Origin: Clostridiales bacterium
GTDB lineage: Bacteria; Bacillota; Clostridia; Christensenellales; Aristaeellaceae
NCBI GenBank assembly: GCA_015056315.1
Contig: SVGN01000026.1
Location: forward strand, 1-36,201
Direction of reading: 5' to 3'
Length of the DNA stretch: 36,201 nt
Part shown: piece by piece, positions 10,701 to 20,130 of the stretch
Position numbering within the stretch: the stretch's first letter is position 1
How the letters are laid out: the number at the start of each line of letters is the position of its first letter
Position numbers and translations under genes: made by a program
The notes under the pieces: model-generated
Seen by the model: only the letters and a program-made list of their open reading frames with translations
What the model was told of the DNA's origin: nothing
The model's database searches: none

Positions 10701-10835
10701 GAGGCCGGTAAGAGCTTCATCATGCAGAGCGTTCTGGCCGAAGCCATGGAGAACGCTGCTGCTGCCGAAGGTTCTGTCTCCAAGGAGTGGAACATCAACG
10801 GCAAGAAGGCTACTCTTGCCATCCGCAAGGCCTAA
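7704..10835 (+). CDS. ileS: Isoleucyl-tRNA synthetase
   Basis: Charges tRNA-Ile with isoleucine in the cytoplasm. The 1043-residue protein carries the class I signatures H-I-G-H at 55-58 and K-M-S-K-H at about 594-598, the G-W-D-T-H-G-L-P-V-E motif, the zinc-like pairs C-P-R-C, C-W-R-C and C-P-E-C, and a C-terminal anticodon-binding region. The protein ends soon after the anticodon domain without the C-terminal zinc finger of the E. coli type, which with its length suggests the eukaryote-like (IleRS2) class. The start M-Y-R-K-V-P-T-D is typical; AAGGAGG at 7687-7693 fits the ATG at 7704 and is too close to the ATG at 7696. Expression is controlled by the T-box leader. Confidence 0.96.
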   Translation: MYRKVPTDMNFVEREKETLALWKEKDIIRKSFHANEGNERFTFFDGPPTANGRPHIGHIETRAIKDLIPRFQAMKGKDVLRKAGWDTHGLPVELEVEKILGLDGKPQIEAYGIEPFIKECKKSVWKYQSEWEEMSDRVAFWADMENPYITYKDDYIESEWWSLKTIYDKGLLYLGHKIAPYCPRCGTALSSHEVAQGYKNVKETSAFVLFKTKDWEDTYFLAWTTTPWTLPSNLALCVNPQDLYMRFTIEGKNYVMAKALMDTVFGAKAKDAVIHEEMPGAQLAGKEYEPLFDFAVGKLDKPAWRVVCDDYVTMTDGSGIVHIAPAFGEDDNRVCQQNDIPFVNFVDTQGCMTADTKWPGVFVKEADQLILDDLKERGLLFAAVPFAHDYPFCWRCNTPLLYYPRPTWYIKMTAVRDKLVANNRTINWMPDNIKEGRMGTWLENVHDWGLSRERYWGTPLPIWRCEEGHIHVIGSKQELREMATTEVGEIELHRPYVDEIQITCPECGKPMTRVSDVIDCWYDSGSMPFAQWHYPFENKEVFEKRFPADFISEAIDQTRGWFYTLEAISTLLFDRAPFENCIVMGHVQDAEGRKMSKHIGNVVDPWSVLNKQGADAVRWYFYTSGAPWLPSRFSDEAVNEGQRKFMGTLQNTYAFFVLYANIDNFDPAQHPLDKVNLTLMDKWILSRLNQLIKQVDEDLTAFRIPEPANAITKFVDELSNWYVRRGRERFWGKGMDDTKEAAFATLYHVLVTLSKVIAPFVPFMAEDIYQNLVCTVDKTAPESVHLCRFPEADESLIDENLNTQMSALLEVVSLGRALRASANLKVRQPLETLYVKGTSFDKEFGELAEDELNVKSVIFTDDARAFTTYNLKPQMRTLGPKYGKLLGKIGAALKELDGNDVMDTFARGENFTFTVEDTEVVLAKDDVLAEATQKPGFAAQSDGDVTVVFDCNLTPELIAEGYQREVVSKLQTMRKEADFEVSDRILVTYQAGEELSAAIEAGKSFIMQSVLAEAMENAAAAEGSVSKEWNINGKKATLAIRKA

Positions 10836-10850
10836 ACTACACAAAACCAA

Positions 10851-10872
10851 GGGCGGGGCCTTTGCCCCGCCC
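10851..10872 (+). terminator. Intercistronic G+C-rich hairpin after ileS
   Basis: A perfect 9-bp stem (10851-10859 with 10864-10872) and a 4-nt loop lie between ileS and the methyltransferase gene. The following sequence (gctttcg) is a poor U tract, so partial termination or mRNA protection is more likely than a full stop. Confidence 0.55.
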
Positions 10873-10899
10873 GCTTTCGAGTTGTAAAGGAGAAAACGC

Positions 10900-11772
10900 A
10901 TGTACCTTTGCGATCAATGGACGGACTACGAGGTGCTGGATACCGGCGATGGCGAAAAGCTGGAGCGGTGGGGGAAGATCATCCTTCGCAGACCCGATCC
11001 GCAGGTCATCTGGCCCAAAGCAAAGCCTGAACTGTGGAACCGCGCGCAGGCTACCTACAGCCGCGCCGAGACCGGCGGCGGCCACTGGGATTTCAAAGAA
11101 AAGCTGCCCGAGCGCTGGACCATCAACCTGGGTGATCTCAAGTTCTATGTAAAGCCCACCGGTTTCAAGCATACGGGCCTTTTCCCCGAGCAAGCCGCCA
11201 ACTGGCTGTGGATGCAGGAACGCATCCGCAACACCGCCAGCTTCGGCCACCAGCCCAGGATCCTCAATCTGTTTGCCTATACCGGCGGTGCCACCATCGC
11301 CTGTGCCGCAGCCGGTGCCCATGTTACCCACGTGGATGCTGCCAAGGGCATGGTGCAGTGGGCCAAGGAGAACCGGGATCTGACCGGCATCCATGAATCC
11401 TATACCCGCTTTATCGTTGAAGATGCCAAAGCCTTCGTGCGGCGCGAGCTCCGCCGGGGCAACAGCTACGACGGCATCCTGATGGATCCGCCCAGCTATG
11501 GCCGCGGCCCAGGTGGCGAGGTGTGGAAGCTGGAGGATGAGCTGTACGATCTGGTAGATCTGGCTGCTCAGGCCATGAGCGATACGCCGCTGTTCTTCCT
11601 GATCAACGGCTATACCACCGGCTTCTCTGCCAGCGTGCTGGGCAACATCGCACGCCGTTGTCTGTGCGACCGCTACGGCGGCAAGGCCGAAGCGGAAGAA
11701 CTGGCCTTGGCCGTGACCAGCGGCGGTGTGCTGCCCTGCGGCACCACCGCAAGGTGGACGCCCGATGCCTGA
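10900..11772 (+). CDS. SAM-dependent rRNA methyltransferase (RlmI/RlmK-like)
   Basis: Predicted class I methyltransferase acting on RNA, probably rRNA cytosine. The 290-residue protein has SAM motif I, N-L-F-A-Y-T-G-G-A-T at about 124-133, the acidic V-D-A-A-K-G motif II at about 148, and a catalytic D-P-P-S-Y-G-R-G near 197. These fit the RlmI/YccW domain, but the N-terminal PUA domain of RlmI is absent. AAAGGAG precedes the ATG at 10900. The end overlaps the pseudouridine synthase start by 8 bp, so the two are coupled; the pairing with another RNA-modifying enzyme supports an RNA substrate. The exact target base is not known. Confidence 0.8.
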   Translation: MYLCDQWTDYEVLDTGDGEKLERWGKIILRRPDPQVIWPKAKPELWNRAQATYSRAETGGGHWDFKEKLPERWTINLGDLKFYVKPTGFKHTGLFPEQAANWLWMQERIRNTASFGHQPRILNLFAYTGGATIACAAAGAHVTHVDAAKGMVQWAKENRDLTGIHESYTRFIVEDAKAFVRRELRRGNSYDGILMDPPSYGRGPGGEVWKLEDELYDLVDLAAQAMSDTPLFFLINGYTTGFSASVLGNIARRCLCDRYGGKAEAEELALAVTSGGVLPCGTTARWTPDA

Positions 11773-12472
11773 GATCGTCTACGAGGATAACCATCTCCTC
11801 ATTACCGTAAAGCCTCCGAATGTGCTCACCCAGAGCGACAGCACCGGCGATGAGAGCCTGCACGAGATGTGCAAAGCCTACATCAAAGAGAAATACCAAA
11901 AGCCCGGAGAAGTCTATCTGGGGCTCGTGCACAGGCTGGACAGGCCCGTTGGCGGTCTGGTGGCCTTTGCCCGCACCAGCAAGGCCGCATCCCGGCTCAG
12001 TGAGCAGCTTCGCAGCCATCATATGGAGCGGGAATACCTTGCTGTTGTGCGCGGCTGCGACCTGCCCGAGGAAGCCTTCCTGAAAGATCATCTTTTGAAG
12101 GATGAAGCCACCGGCAATGTAAAGGTGGTCAGACCCGGTACACCCGGTGCTCAGGAAGCGCGGCTGCGTTATCATGTTCTTGCACGCAGGCCGGAAGCGG
12201 ATACCGCGCTGGTGCATGTTCGCCTGGAGACCGGGCGCAAACATCAGATCCGTGTTCAGCTGCAAAACAGCGGCCACCCGATCGTGCATGATATGCGGTA
12301 CGGTCAAGGGGTCAAGGGCGAGAGCATCGCTCTGTGGGGTGCGGTGCTGCGCATCACACACCCTACACAAAAGACCCCCATGTGTTTTACCACTCTGCCC
12401 AAGGCCGGTGCTTTTTCAGCCTATACAGACGAGATCCAGGCTTTTCTTTCCCATATTTCTTCCCAGCAGTAA
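11765..12472 (+). CDS. RluA-family RNA pseudouridine synthase
   Basis: Converts specific uridines in rRNA or tRNA to pseudouridine. The 235-residue protein carries the family signature H-R-L-D-R-P-V-G-G at 56-64, with D59 as the expected catalytic aspartate, then R-E-Y-L-A-V-V and, near the end, the R-K-H-Q-I-R-V-Q-L motif. It has no N-terminal S4 domain, so it is a short form like RluA or TruC. The ATG at 11765 lies inside the end of the methyltransferase gene (8-bp overlap); the open frame extends further upstream but the family similarity begins here. tgt follows after 12 bp. Confidence 0.88.
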   Translation: MPEIVYEDNHLLITVKPPNVLTQSDSTGDESLHEMCKAYIKEKYQKPGEVYLGLVHRLDRPVGGLVAFARTSKAASRLSEQLRSHHMEREYLAVVRGCDLPEEAFLKDHLLKDEATGNVKVVRPGTPGAQEARLRYHVLARRPEADTALVHVRLETGRKHQIRVQLQNSGHPIVHDMRYGQGVKGESIALWGAVLRITHPTQKTPMCFTTLPKAGAFSAYTDEIQAFLSHISSQQ

Positions 12473-13615
<1,143 letters not shown>

Positions 13616-13643
13616 TCCATGACCATGCATAAGGAGGCCGACC

Positions 13644-14711
13644 ATGCCCAATGTGATGTCCATCGAGACCGTTGCGCTGGATGACGCAAACAGCGAGCTT
13701 GTGCTCATCGATCAGACCCAGCTGCCCGGGCGCGTCGAGATCCTCCGCTTGCGTACTCAGGAGGAGATCCGGGAAGCGATCTATCTGCTCAAGGTACGCG
13801 GCGCGCCTGCCATTGGCGTCGCTGCTGCCTTTGGCATCTATCTGGCTGCCAAGGAGCTGCAGACCGATGACTACAGCGAGTTCCTCCGGCTGTTCGACGA
13901 GCGCAGAGCCTGGCTGGAAGCAGCAAGGCCTACCGCCGTTAACCTGGCTTGGGCGCTGCGGCGCATGCAGCTTGTGGTGGAAGAGAACCCGCAAAAGAGC
14001 GTGGGGGAGCTGAAGACCCTGTTGCTCAAGGAATGCGCCGCCATCAAAAACGAAGATACCGAAATGTGCCGCATGATCGGTGAGCACGGTCTCACTGTGC
14101 TGAAGGATGGCTGCGGCATTCTGACCCATTGCAACGCCGGACAGCTGGCCACCTCCAAATACGGCACAGCTCTTGCGCCCATCCATCTGGGCAGAGAAAG
14201 AGGCATGCATTTCCGTGTCTACACCGATGAGACCAGGCCTCTCTTGCAGGGTGCCCGCCTTTCTGCCTTCGAGCTGATGGCAGACGGCGTGGATACCACC
14301 GTCATCTGCGATAACATGGCCTCTCAGGTCATGAAGAACGGCTGGATCGATGCGGTCTTCGTAGGCTGCGACCGTGTAGCCGCCAACGGAGATGCCTGTA
14401 ATAAGATCGGTACCAGTGGTGTGGCCATTCTTGCCAAGCACTACGGTATTCCCTTCTATGTGCTCGGCCCGACCTCTACCATCGATCTGGATACCCCCAC
14501 CGGCAATGACATTCCCATCGAGGAACGCCCTGCCCACGAGGTTACCGAAATGTGGTACGAGAAGCGTATGGCCCCCGAAGGCGTTAAGGTATACAACCCG
14601 GCCTTCGATGTGACCGACCATGAATTGATCACCGGCATCATCACCGAGCACGGCATTGCCAAACCGCCCTATACCGAGAGCCTTCGTGCACTGTTTACCA
14701 AGAATAACTGA
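13644..14711 (+). CDS. mtnA: S-methyl-5-thioribose-1-phosphate isomerase
   Basis: Isomerises 5-methylthioribose-1-phosphate to the ribulose form in methionine salvage; in some bacteria it acts instead on 5-deoxyribose-1-phosphate. The 355-residue protein shows the family motifs R-G-A-P-A-I-G near 52-58, H-C-N-A-G-Q-L-A-T near 160, [10 protein letters not shown] near 240 with the catalytic Asp, and K-I-G-T-S near 253. No other methionine-salvage genes are nearby, so it may serve a partial shunt. AAGGAGG precedes the ATG. It follows tgt by 28 bp and is probably in the same transcript. Confidence 0.93.
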   Translation: MPNVMSIETVALDDANSELVLIDQTQLPGRVEILRLRTQEEIREAIYLLKVRGAPAIGVAAAFGIYLAAKELQTDDYSEFLRLFDERRAWLEAARPTAVNLAWALRRMQLVVEENPQKSVGELKTLLLKECAAIKNEDTEMCRMIGEHGLTVLKDGCGILTHCNAGQLATSKYGTALAPIHLGRERGMHFRVYTDETRPLLQGARLSAFELMADGVDTTVICDNMASQVMKNGWIDAVFVGCDRVAANGDACNKIGTSGVAILAKHYGIPFYVLGPTSTIDLDTPTGNDIPIEERPAHEVTEMWYEKRMAPEGVKVYNPAFDVTDHELITGIITEHGIAKPPYTESLRALFTKNN

Positions 14712-14731
14712 TCACCGAAGGGATGGATAGC

Positions 14732-17068
14732 TTGAAGTACGCTCATAAGACCGCTGCCTGTCTGCTTTGCCTGCTCCTTTTGCTGCCGGTGTTTTCGGCC
14801 TGCGCAGAGGAAACAGGCTTTGCTTTTGATGCAGCCACCGGCACCATTACCGGCTGGACGGGTCAGCAAGCGCAGCTCAGGCTCCCCGCTTCCATCGGCG
14901 GTGTGCAGGTGACCGGCATTGCAAGCGGTGCCTTCCATGGGCTGGATACGCTGGAGACAGTCATCTTCCCGGAGAGCATCGCTTCGATAGAAAAGAAAGC
15001 ATTTTCCGATTGTGCTTCGTTGAGCTACCTTGTTTTCGAAAGTGACCGGCTGCCGCAGATGGCAGTGTATGCTTTCGATAACTGCCCCATCAAGGATATC
15101 GACATACCATGGAACGCATCCCGCACAGATGCACAGGCTGCCCAGAAGCAGGCCCGCGAGGCCGGGCTTGCTGCCAGGGTATGGCGTGGCAATGCCCCGG
15201 AGCTGGAGCTGATCGGCGAAGGCTATGCCTACGAGAAGGACGGTAAAAAAGGCTATCTGCTCTCCGGTTATACAGGAGCGCAAAGCTATATCTACCCCCA
15301 TTATGCCCTCATTCACACGGATGGCACCGAGCTGCCTGTGTATGGGATATGCGAGGGTGCTTTCAGTGGGCAACAGCAGCTCAAGGGCTTTGGTGTGCCT
15401 CACTCCGACAAGTTCACCACTATCGGCAAAGAAGCCTTTGCATCCAGCGGCCTCATCCGTATCGACCTGTACGATACCGTCACCTCCATTGGCGAGGGGG
15501 CTTTCCGGGATTGCACCTCGCTTACCGAGATCACACTCACCTCTTCTGTGAAAACCGTCGGTAAAGATGCCTTTTCCGGCTGCACCGCTCTTGACACGAT
15601 CTATTTGCAATGCGGAAGCTCCGCTCTGCCGGAGGGGTCTTTCCCCGACTGCACCTCTCTGACCACCCTGTATGCCGATACCAAACAGATCGGAGACCGG
15701 CTGTTCACCGATACCACGCTTACCACTATAGAATTCAGCCAGAACGTTGAGACCATCGGTGCAGGTGCATTCCAGGGCACTGCCATCACAGAGCTTACCC
15801 TGCCGGAGACCATCCGCAAGGTGGGGAAGGGCGCGTTTGACGATTGTACCTCTCTGGAGACAGTGACCATTCGGTGCCACGCCTCTGTTTTGCCCTCTGA
15901 TGCCTTCAGCGGCTGTACGGCCCTCAAGACGGTGATCGTTGAAAAGGGCAGCATCCCTGAAGATTTTCTCAAAAACAGCAGCATAGAAGTGCTGGTATTG
16001 GGTGAAGCGGTCTCTTCGATCGGCGAGAACGCCTTTGCCAATACATCGCTGAAGGGTGTTGTTCTGCCTGCCGGTATCGCTCTCGAAACCGGAGCTTTCC
16101 AAAATGTAGCGCACGAGGAGATCCGAGTCTCAGATGCGATGGATGAGCGCATGCTTCTGTCGCTCAGCAAAGCGCTGAACAGACCCTGGTATATGCCGCT
16201 GCTCAGAGAAAGCGACCCTTCTGTCTACGAAACCATGCCACAGCTGCCCGAAACAACAGATGGCCTTCGTTTCGATGCCGCAACAGGCAGCATTATCGGT
16301 TACGATGGCTCTGCAGCCACTGTGGTCGTTCCTTCCGTTTTCGATGGCATCCCGGTAACGACCGTCGCTTCCCTTGCACCTCAGCAAGGGATAAGCAGCA
16401 CCATCGAGACACTGGTCCTGCCTAATTCGGTTCAGACCATTGGCAGCGACGCATTCACCGCCTGCTCCCGCCTTCGTACATTCATTACATACGGCCCCAC
16501 AGAGACCCTTGGCGAACGCGCTTTTGCAGGCTGTACCGCTTTGGAGACCATCTGCTTTGTAAACGGTGTATATCGCATTGAGGCCTCCGCCTTTGACGGG
16601 TGTAACATGCTGCACACACTTTGGTGGAGCGGCAGTGCCGAAAGCATCGGCGAGAATGCATTCCGTGGCACCGGCCTTACAGCATTCTCTTTACCTGCGC
16701 GCAGGCTGGCCACAGGGGCCTTCTCACAATGCGTTCAGCTTACGGAAGTACACTTGCATCCGAGCACTACGTATGTAGATACGCTTGTTTTCGAAGATTG
16801 TCCTGCACTTTCCACGCTGTGCCTTCATTGGAACGATCCCGAGATCTTCAAGCGCTATGCCAAGATCGGCGCCGTTTCTCCGGAGGTGGAGGTGATCCTG
16901 CCTGCAAACAGCAGGAAGAAAGCCGTACAGGGCATATACCGCATTCTTTGCCGTAACAATGACGGGCCCCTCTCAAATGCCGATGAGATCGTGCTTGCAG
17001 ATTGTGCTTATGAAAACGCCATGCGCCCCGATATGACACAGCTCCTTGAAATGCTATCCATACCCTGA
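14732..17068 (+). CDS. Exported BspA-like leucine-rich repeat protein
   Basis: Large secreted or surface protein (about 778 residues) made of BspA/LRR_5 type repeats, with the recurring pattern I-G-x-x-A-F-x-x-C-x-x-L-x-x-I across most of its length (about 35-95, 190-450 and 510-690). Such proteins often mediate adhesion; the target here is unknown. The N-terminus is a signal peptide, and V-F-S-A-C just after its core is an acceptable lipobox. The ATG at 14723 leaves no room for the GAAGGG at 14718-14722, while the in-frame TTG at 14732 is well spaced from it and gives a clean M-K-Y start, so TTG is preferred. No LPXTG motif or S-layer domain is seen. Two segments begin with a similar F-D-A-A-T-G-x-I-x-G element (near 30 and 518), hinting at an internal duplication. 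Confidence 0.85.
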   Translation: MKYAHKTAACLLCLLLLLPVFSACAEETGFAFDAATGTITGWTGQQAQLRLPASIGGVQVTGIASGAFHGLDTLETVIFPESIASIEKKAFSDCASLSYLVFESDRLPQMAVYAFDNCPIKDIDIPWNASRTDAQAAQKQAREAGLAARVWRGNAPELELIGEGYAYEKDGKKGYLLSGYTGAQSYIYPHYALIHTDGTELPVYGICEGAFSGQQQLKGFGVPHSDKFTTIGKEAFASSGLIRIDLYDTVTSIGEGAFRDCTSLTEITLTSSVKTVGKDAFSGCTALDTIYLQCGSSALPEGSFPDCTSLTTLYADTKQIGDRLFTDTTLTTIEFSQNVETIGAGAFQGTAITELTLPETIRKVGKGAFDDCTSLETVTIRCHASVLPSDAFSGCTALKTVIVEKGSIPEDFLKNSSIEVLVLGEAVSSIGENAFANTSLKGVVLPAGIALETGAFQNVAHEEIRVSDAMDERMLLSLSKALNRPWYMPLLRESDPSVYETMPQLPETTDGLRFDAATGSIIGYDGSAATVVVPSVFDGIPVTTVASLAPQQGISSTIETLVLPNSVQTIGSDAFTACSRLRTFITYGPTETLGERAFAGCTALETICFVNGVYRIEASAFDGCNMLHTLWWSGSAESIGENAFRGTGLTAFSLPARRLATGAFSQCVQLTEVHLHPSTTYVDTLVFEDCPALSTLCLHWNDPEIFKRYAKIGAVSPEVEVILPANSRKKAVQGIYRILCRNNDGPLSNADEIVLADCAYENAMRPDMTQLLEMLSIP

Positions 17069-17094
17069 TCAACTACACACCGGGAGGAAATACC

Positions 17095-18270
17095 ATGAAC
17101 CAGCTTGAACAACGCGTACTTGATTGCCTCAAAGCAGCCGTAGCCAACAATGAAGCTGCCGGTCTCAGCGTTATGCTGCGCAAGGATGGGCGGGAGATCT
17201 TCTGCACTGCCACCGGCCATGCCGATGTGGCAAACAGCATCCTCCTCCGCAGAGACCACATCTTCCGTTTGTTCAGCCAATCCAAGCCCATTACTGCCGC
17301 AGCGGTGATTCTGCTGGCTGAACGCGGCATCATTGACCTGATGGATCCTGTATGCAAATTTCTGCCCGGCTTTTACAACCAGCAGGTAGCCACCGAGAAC
17401 GGTGTACGCCCCGCAGGGCGCGCCGCTACCATACTGGATATGCTCGGCATGACCGCAGGCGTTTCCTACCCCGGCGACGATGCAGCAGGCCAGTCTGCCG
17501 CCAGCGTTTTCATCGAAAACGACCGCCTCATTGCCGAAGGCGGCGGCATGACCACCGTAGAGTTTGCCAACCGTCTGGGGCAGGCTACGCTGGCTTTCGA
17601 GCCCGGCAGCCACTTCCGCTACAGCACCTGTGCAGACATCCTTGGCGCAGTGGTGGAGATCGCCTCCGGCAAGCGTTTCAGCGAGTTTCTGAAGGAGGAG
17701 TTCTTCCTGCCCCTTGGCATGAAGGATACCGATTTCTGGGTGCCCGCCGAAAAATGGGATCGTTTGGTCACCTGCTACCGCCGCACCGAGAAGGGTCTGG
17801 TGCCCTTTACCGGCAGCAACCTGAATGTAGGTGTATATGACCGCCGCCCCAATTTTGAATCCGGCGGTGCCGGTCTGGTCTCCACCCTGGACGACTATGC
17901 TGCCTTTACCGATATGCTTCTGTCCGGCGGCGTGTACAACGGCAAGCGCATCCTGAGCAGCGCAAGCGTTGCTTATCTCACCTCGCCCCAGCTTGGCTGG
18001 AACCAGCAGTTTGATATGTGGGATTCTTTGGATGGCTTTAGCTATGGCAAGCTGATGCGCGTATGCACAGAGCCCGGCCGCTACCCCGGCCTTGCCCTGC
18101 ATGGCGAATACGGCTGGGATGGCTGGCTCGGTACCTACTTTGCCAATATTCCCAGCGAGAACGCCACCATCCTGCTCATGCAGAACACCACAGATTCCGG
18201 TACCACCACCATTACCCGCAAGGTACGCAACATCATTCTGGCGGCACTCAGCGATCACATGCTTGATTGA
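17095..18270 (+). CDS. Serine hydrolase of the beta-lactamase/esterase (class C) fold
   Basis: Member of the PF00144 family, which includes esterases, D-amino-acid peptidases and class C beta-lactamases. The 391-residue protein shows the catalytic S-Q-S-K (S-x-x-K) at 61-64, a Y-S-T at about 176 as the Y-x-[SN] motif, and H-G-E-Y-G-W-D-G near 335 as the third box. There is no obvious signal peptide, so it is probably cytoplasmic and more likely an esterase than a drug-resistance enzyme. GGGAGG precedes the ATG. It converges on the SH3-protein gene of the BlaI/M56 cluster and is separated from it by a shared terminator. Confidence 0.87.
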   Translation: MNQLEQRVLDCLKAAVANNEAAGLSVMLRKDGREIFCTATGHADVANSILLRRDHIFRLFSQSKPITAAAVILLAERGIIDLMDPVCKFLPGFYNQQVATENGVRPAGRAATILDMLGMTAGVSYPGDDAAGQSAASVFIENDRLIAEGGGMTTVEFANRLGQATLAFEPGSHFRYSTCADILGAVVEIASGKRFSEFLKEEFFLPLGMKDTDFWVPAEKWDRLVTCYRRTEKGLVPFTGSNLNVGVYDRRPNFESGGAGLVSTLDDYAAFTDMLLSGGVYNGKRILSSASVAYLTSPQLGWNQQFDMWDSLDGFSYGKLMRVCTEPGRYPGLALHGEYGWDGWLGTYFANIPSENATILLMQNTTDSGTTTITRKVRNIILAALSDHMLD

Positions 18271-18283
18271 TCACCTGTATGCG

Positions 18284-18320
18284 AACGCCCGCAGCGGTAA
18301 CCACTACCGCCGCGGGCGTT
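18284..18320. terminator. Bidirectional terminator between the hydrolase and SH3-protein genes
   Basis: An interrupted inverted repeat with outer arms 18284-18292/18312-18320 (9 bp) and inner arms 18294-18299/18305-18310 (6 bp). It is followed by ttta on the plus strand and sits between converging genes. Confidence 0.75.
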
Positions 18321-18325
18321 TTACG

Positions 18326-20080
18326 TTATTTCGTCAGAGCAGCCTGCCATTCCATTTGCAGCACGCTGTTCCCGACGGTTACCTCATCCTTGCGAATGTA
18401 GCCATACACGCCTTCCGGATCCATCCATTTACCGGCGGGTTGCTCGGTGGGTACACATACATAGTACCAGCCACCGTCCTCCAGAATGATATGCATGCTA
18501 TCCCCCGAAGTGATCGTACCGCAGGTTTCAGCCAACAGTCCTGTATGGCTGCGAAGAGACGTATCCATCTGTGCCATTGCAACAGGGAGCGTCGTATCCA
18601 CCGAACGGGTAAGGGTCTCATCCACATATACACTGGAAACATAGCCGGTCAGAGAACCGATCTGCACCCGATACCAGCTGTGCGGGTCTCCGCGTTCTGT
18701 ACCGAGCTTTTTTGCCATGGTACCGGCGTTGAGCATACCCAGATCCTTGGAGCGGGAGCTGGTCTCCTTTCGCAGATGCACACCGGTCAGGATAACCGTA
18801 TTCTCCGGCAATCGGAAACCATCCGCCTGATCAGGTGCTTTCATGGCTGCCATCAGGGCATCCAATTCCAGGTACATCAGGTCGCTGGTGAAGGTGGAAT
18901 CGGTCAGGAGCTGTTCCGGCGTTTCACCGCTGGGGGTCTTACAGGAGAACAGATACAACCCATCGTCTGGCTTAGCAGTATATATGTTTCCCGTTTCCGT
19001 ATCGGTAAAGCTGAATGATTTCAGCAGGCAGGGCACACGCCCACCGTCATAAACAACTGCTACCTGCATTTCTGCAGCTTTGCATGCTTCGCTTTCAAAA
19101 CGGATAGTATAGCGATTGGCGATCTCCGAGCTGAGCGGATCCAAGCGGGTGATCTGTACAGAGCATCCTACCGGCAAAGCGTTTTCGCCGACAGGGAGCA
19201 CCTTCCAATCCGTATCCTTCTCCCTGATGAGCACACACAGCATGCGTTTTTCGCCCTTCCCGAAAGCGGTGAGACCATAGCCTGCATCGTATTCCTCAAA
19301 GAGTACACTGGCGCCGCTCAGGATCTGCCATCCGCCCAGCTTGGGGTGAGCGAATGCTTCCACCAGTTCAGGCGGCACTGCTTCATGAAACTCTGTCAAC
19401 ACATAAGAATCTTTGGTTTCAGAACGGTAGCGTACTACGCCTTTTTTCGGCATTCCGGGTGTTTCGGGCAGGGTAAGACCATACCTTTCAAGCACCTGCG
19501 AACACCACTGGGAAACAGGTGCATTCCATTCAGCAGGCTCACCGTAGCAGGATACGAAAAAGTCCCGTACGGCTTCCGCGGCTGTATAATCTGCACTCAA
19601 CAGCCCTTTTTCCAGAGCAGCGCAGCCTTTGAAGCCGTCTTCCTCCAAAATGGTACGGAAGGCTTCTCGGGAGGTCTTGTTCCAGTTGTTTAGCAGCCCC
19701 TGCTCACAGATCTTGTTCATGTCGTAACGCACGCTGTTCTCGCCGGGGTAGCCAGAGAAACTGCTGTGAAACGGACTTTCACTGGTAAGGATCTGCCCGT
19801 CAGTCAGTGAAAAAGTGGCTACATAGACCCATTCGGGGTGTTCCAGATGCCAATACTTCAGTGTAGCGATGCCATCTGTTTCTGTGTGTTCAAATACGAA
19901 GCTTTCTGCCTCCTTAGCCGGGTACCCGAAAACTTCGGTAAGGCAGCTCTGTGCATAAGCTGTCTGTTCGCTCTCTGTAAAGTAAGTATATCCGCCAGCA
20001 CAAGCTGTCTGGCCGATCAACGCAGTGAGCAAAGCGCACAGCAGTACGCAACAGCACAGGCATCGTTTCCTTTTCAGCAT
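18326..20080 (-). CDS. Exported protein with two C-terminal SH3-like domains
   Basis: Function unknown; predicted exported, cell-envelope protein of 584 residues. It begins with a basic, cysteine-rich signal peptide (M-L-K-R-K-R, hydrophobic core, then T-A-C-A-G-G). The first half resembles extracytoplasmic PepSY-like or substrate-sensing domains without a firm match. The C-terminal third has two bacterial SH3-like units: one at about 425-485 (V-H-L-R-K-E-T-S-S-R ... G-Y-V-S-S-V-Y-V) and one at about 500-575 (S-L-R-S-H-T-G ... G-Y-I-R-K-D). Such domains often bind cell-wall peptides. The start at 20080 is chosen because AAAGGAGAG lies right before it; an ATG 12 codons upstream lacks a site. 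It is the third gene of a blaI-M56-SH3 operon. Confidence 0.75.
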   Translation of the reverse strand: MLKRKRCLCCCVLLCALLTALIGQTACAGGYTYFTESEQTAYAQSCLTEVFGYPAKEAESFVFEHTETDGIATLKYWHLEHPEWVYVATFSLTDGQILTSESPFHSSFSGYPGENSVRYDMNKICEQGLLNNWNKTSREAFRTILEEDGFKGCAALEKGLLSADYTAAEAVRDFFVSCYGEPAEWNAPVSQWCSQVLERYGLTLPETPGMPKKGVVRYRSETKDSYVLTEFHEAVPPELVEAFAHPKLGGWQILSGASVLFEEYDAGYGLTAFGKGEKRMLCVLIREKDTDWKVLPVGENALPVGCSVQITRLDPLSSEIANRYTIRFESEACKAAEMQVAVVYDGGRVPCLLKSFSFTDTETGNIYTAKPDDGLYLFSCKTPSGETPEQLLTDSTFTSDLMYLELDALMAAMKAPDQADGFRLPENTVILTGVHLRKETSSRSKDLGMLNAGTMAKKLGTERGDPHSWYRVQIGSLTGYVSSVYVDETLTRSVDTTLPVAMAQMDTSLRSHTGLLAETCGTITSGDSMHIILEDGGWYYVCVPTEQPAGKWMDPEGVYGYIRKDEVTVGNSVLQMEWQAALTK

Positions 20081-20130
20081 TGTTTTCTCTCCTTTCATCT
20101 CTGCCCAACTCTCCATTCGCTCCCTATGTC

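Noticed and set aside
8217..10901. 894-residue antisense frame over ileS
   Set aside because: Shadow of the strongly biased ileS codons; the sense strand encodes all class I synthetase motifs.
17095..18270. Beta-lactamase resistance gene controlled by the neighbouring BlaI/M56 pair
   Set aside because: The protein has no signal peptide and belongs to the broad esterase/class C fold family; it is on the opposite strand behind a shared terminator, and its promoter region carries no BlaI-type dyads.
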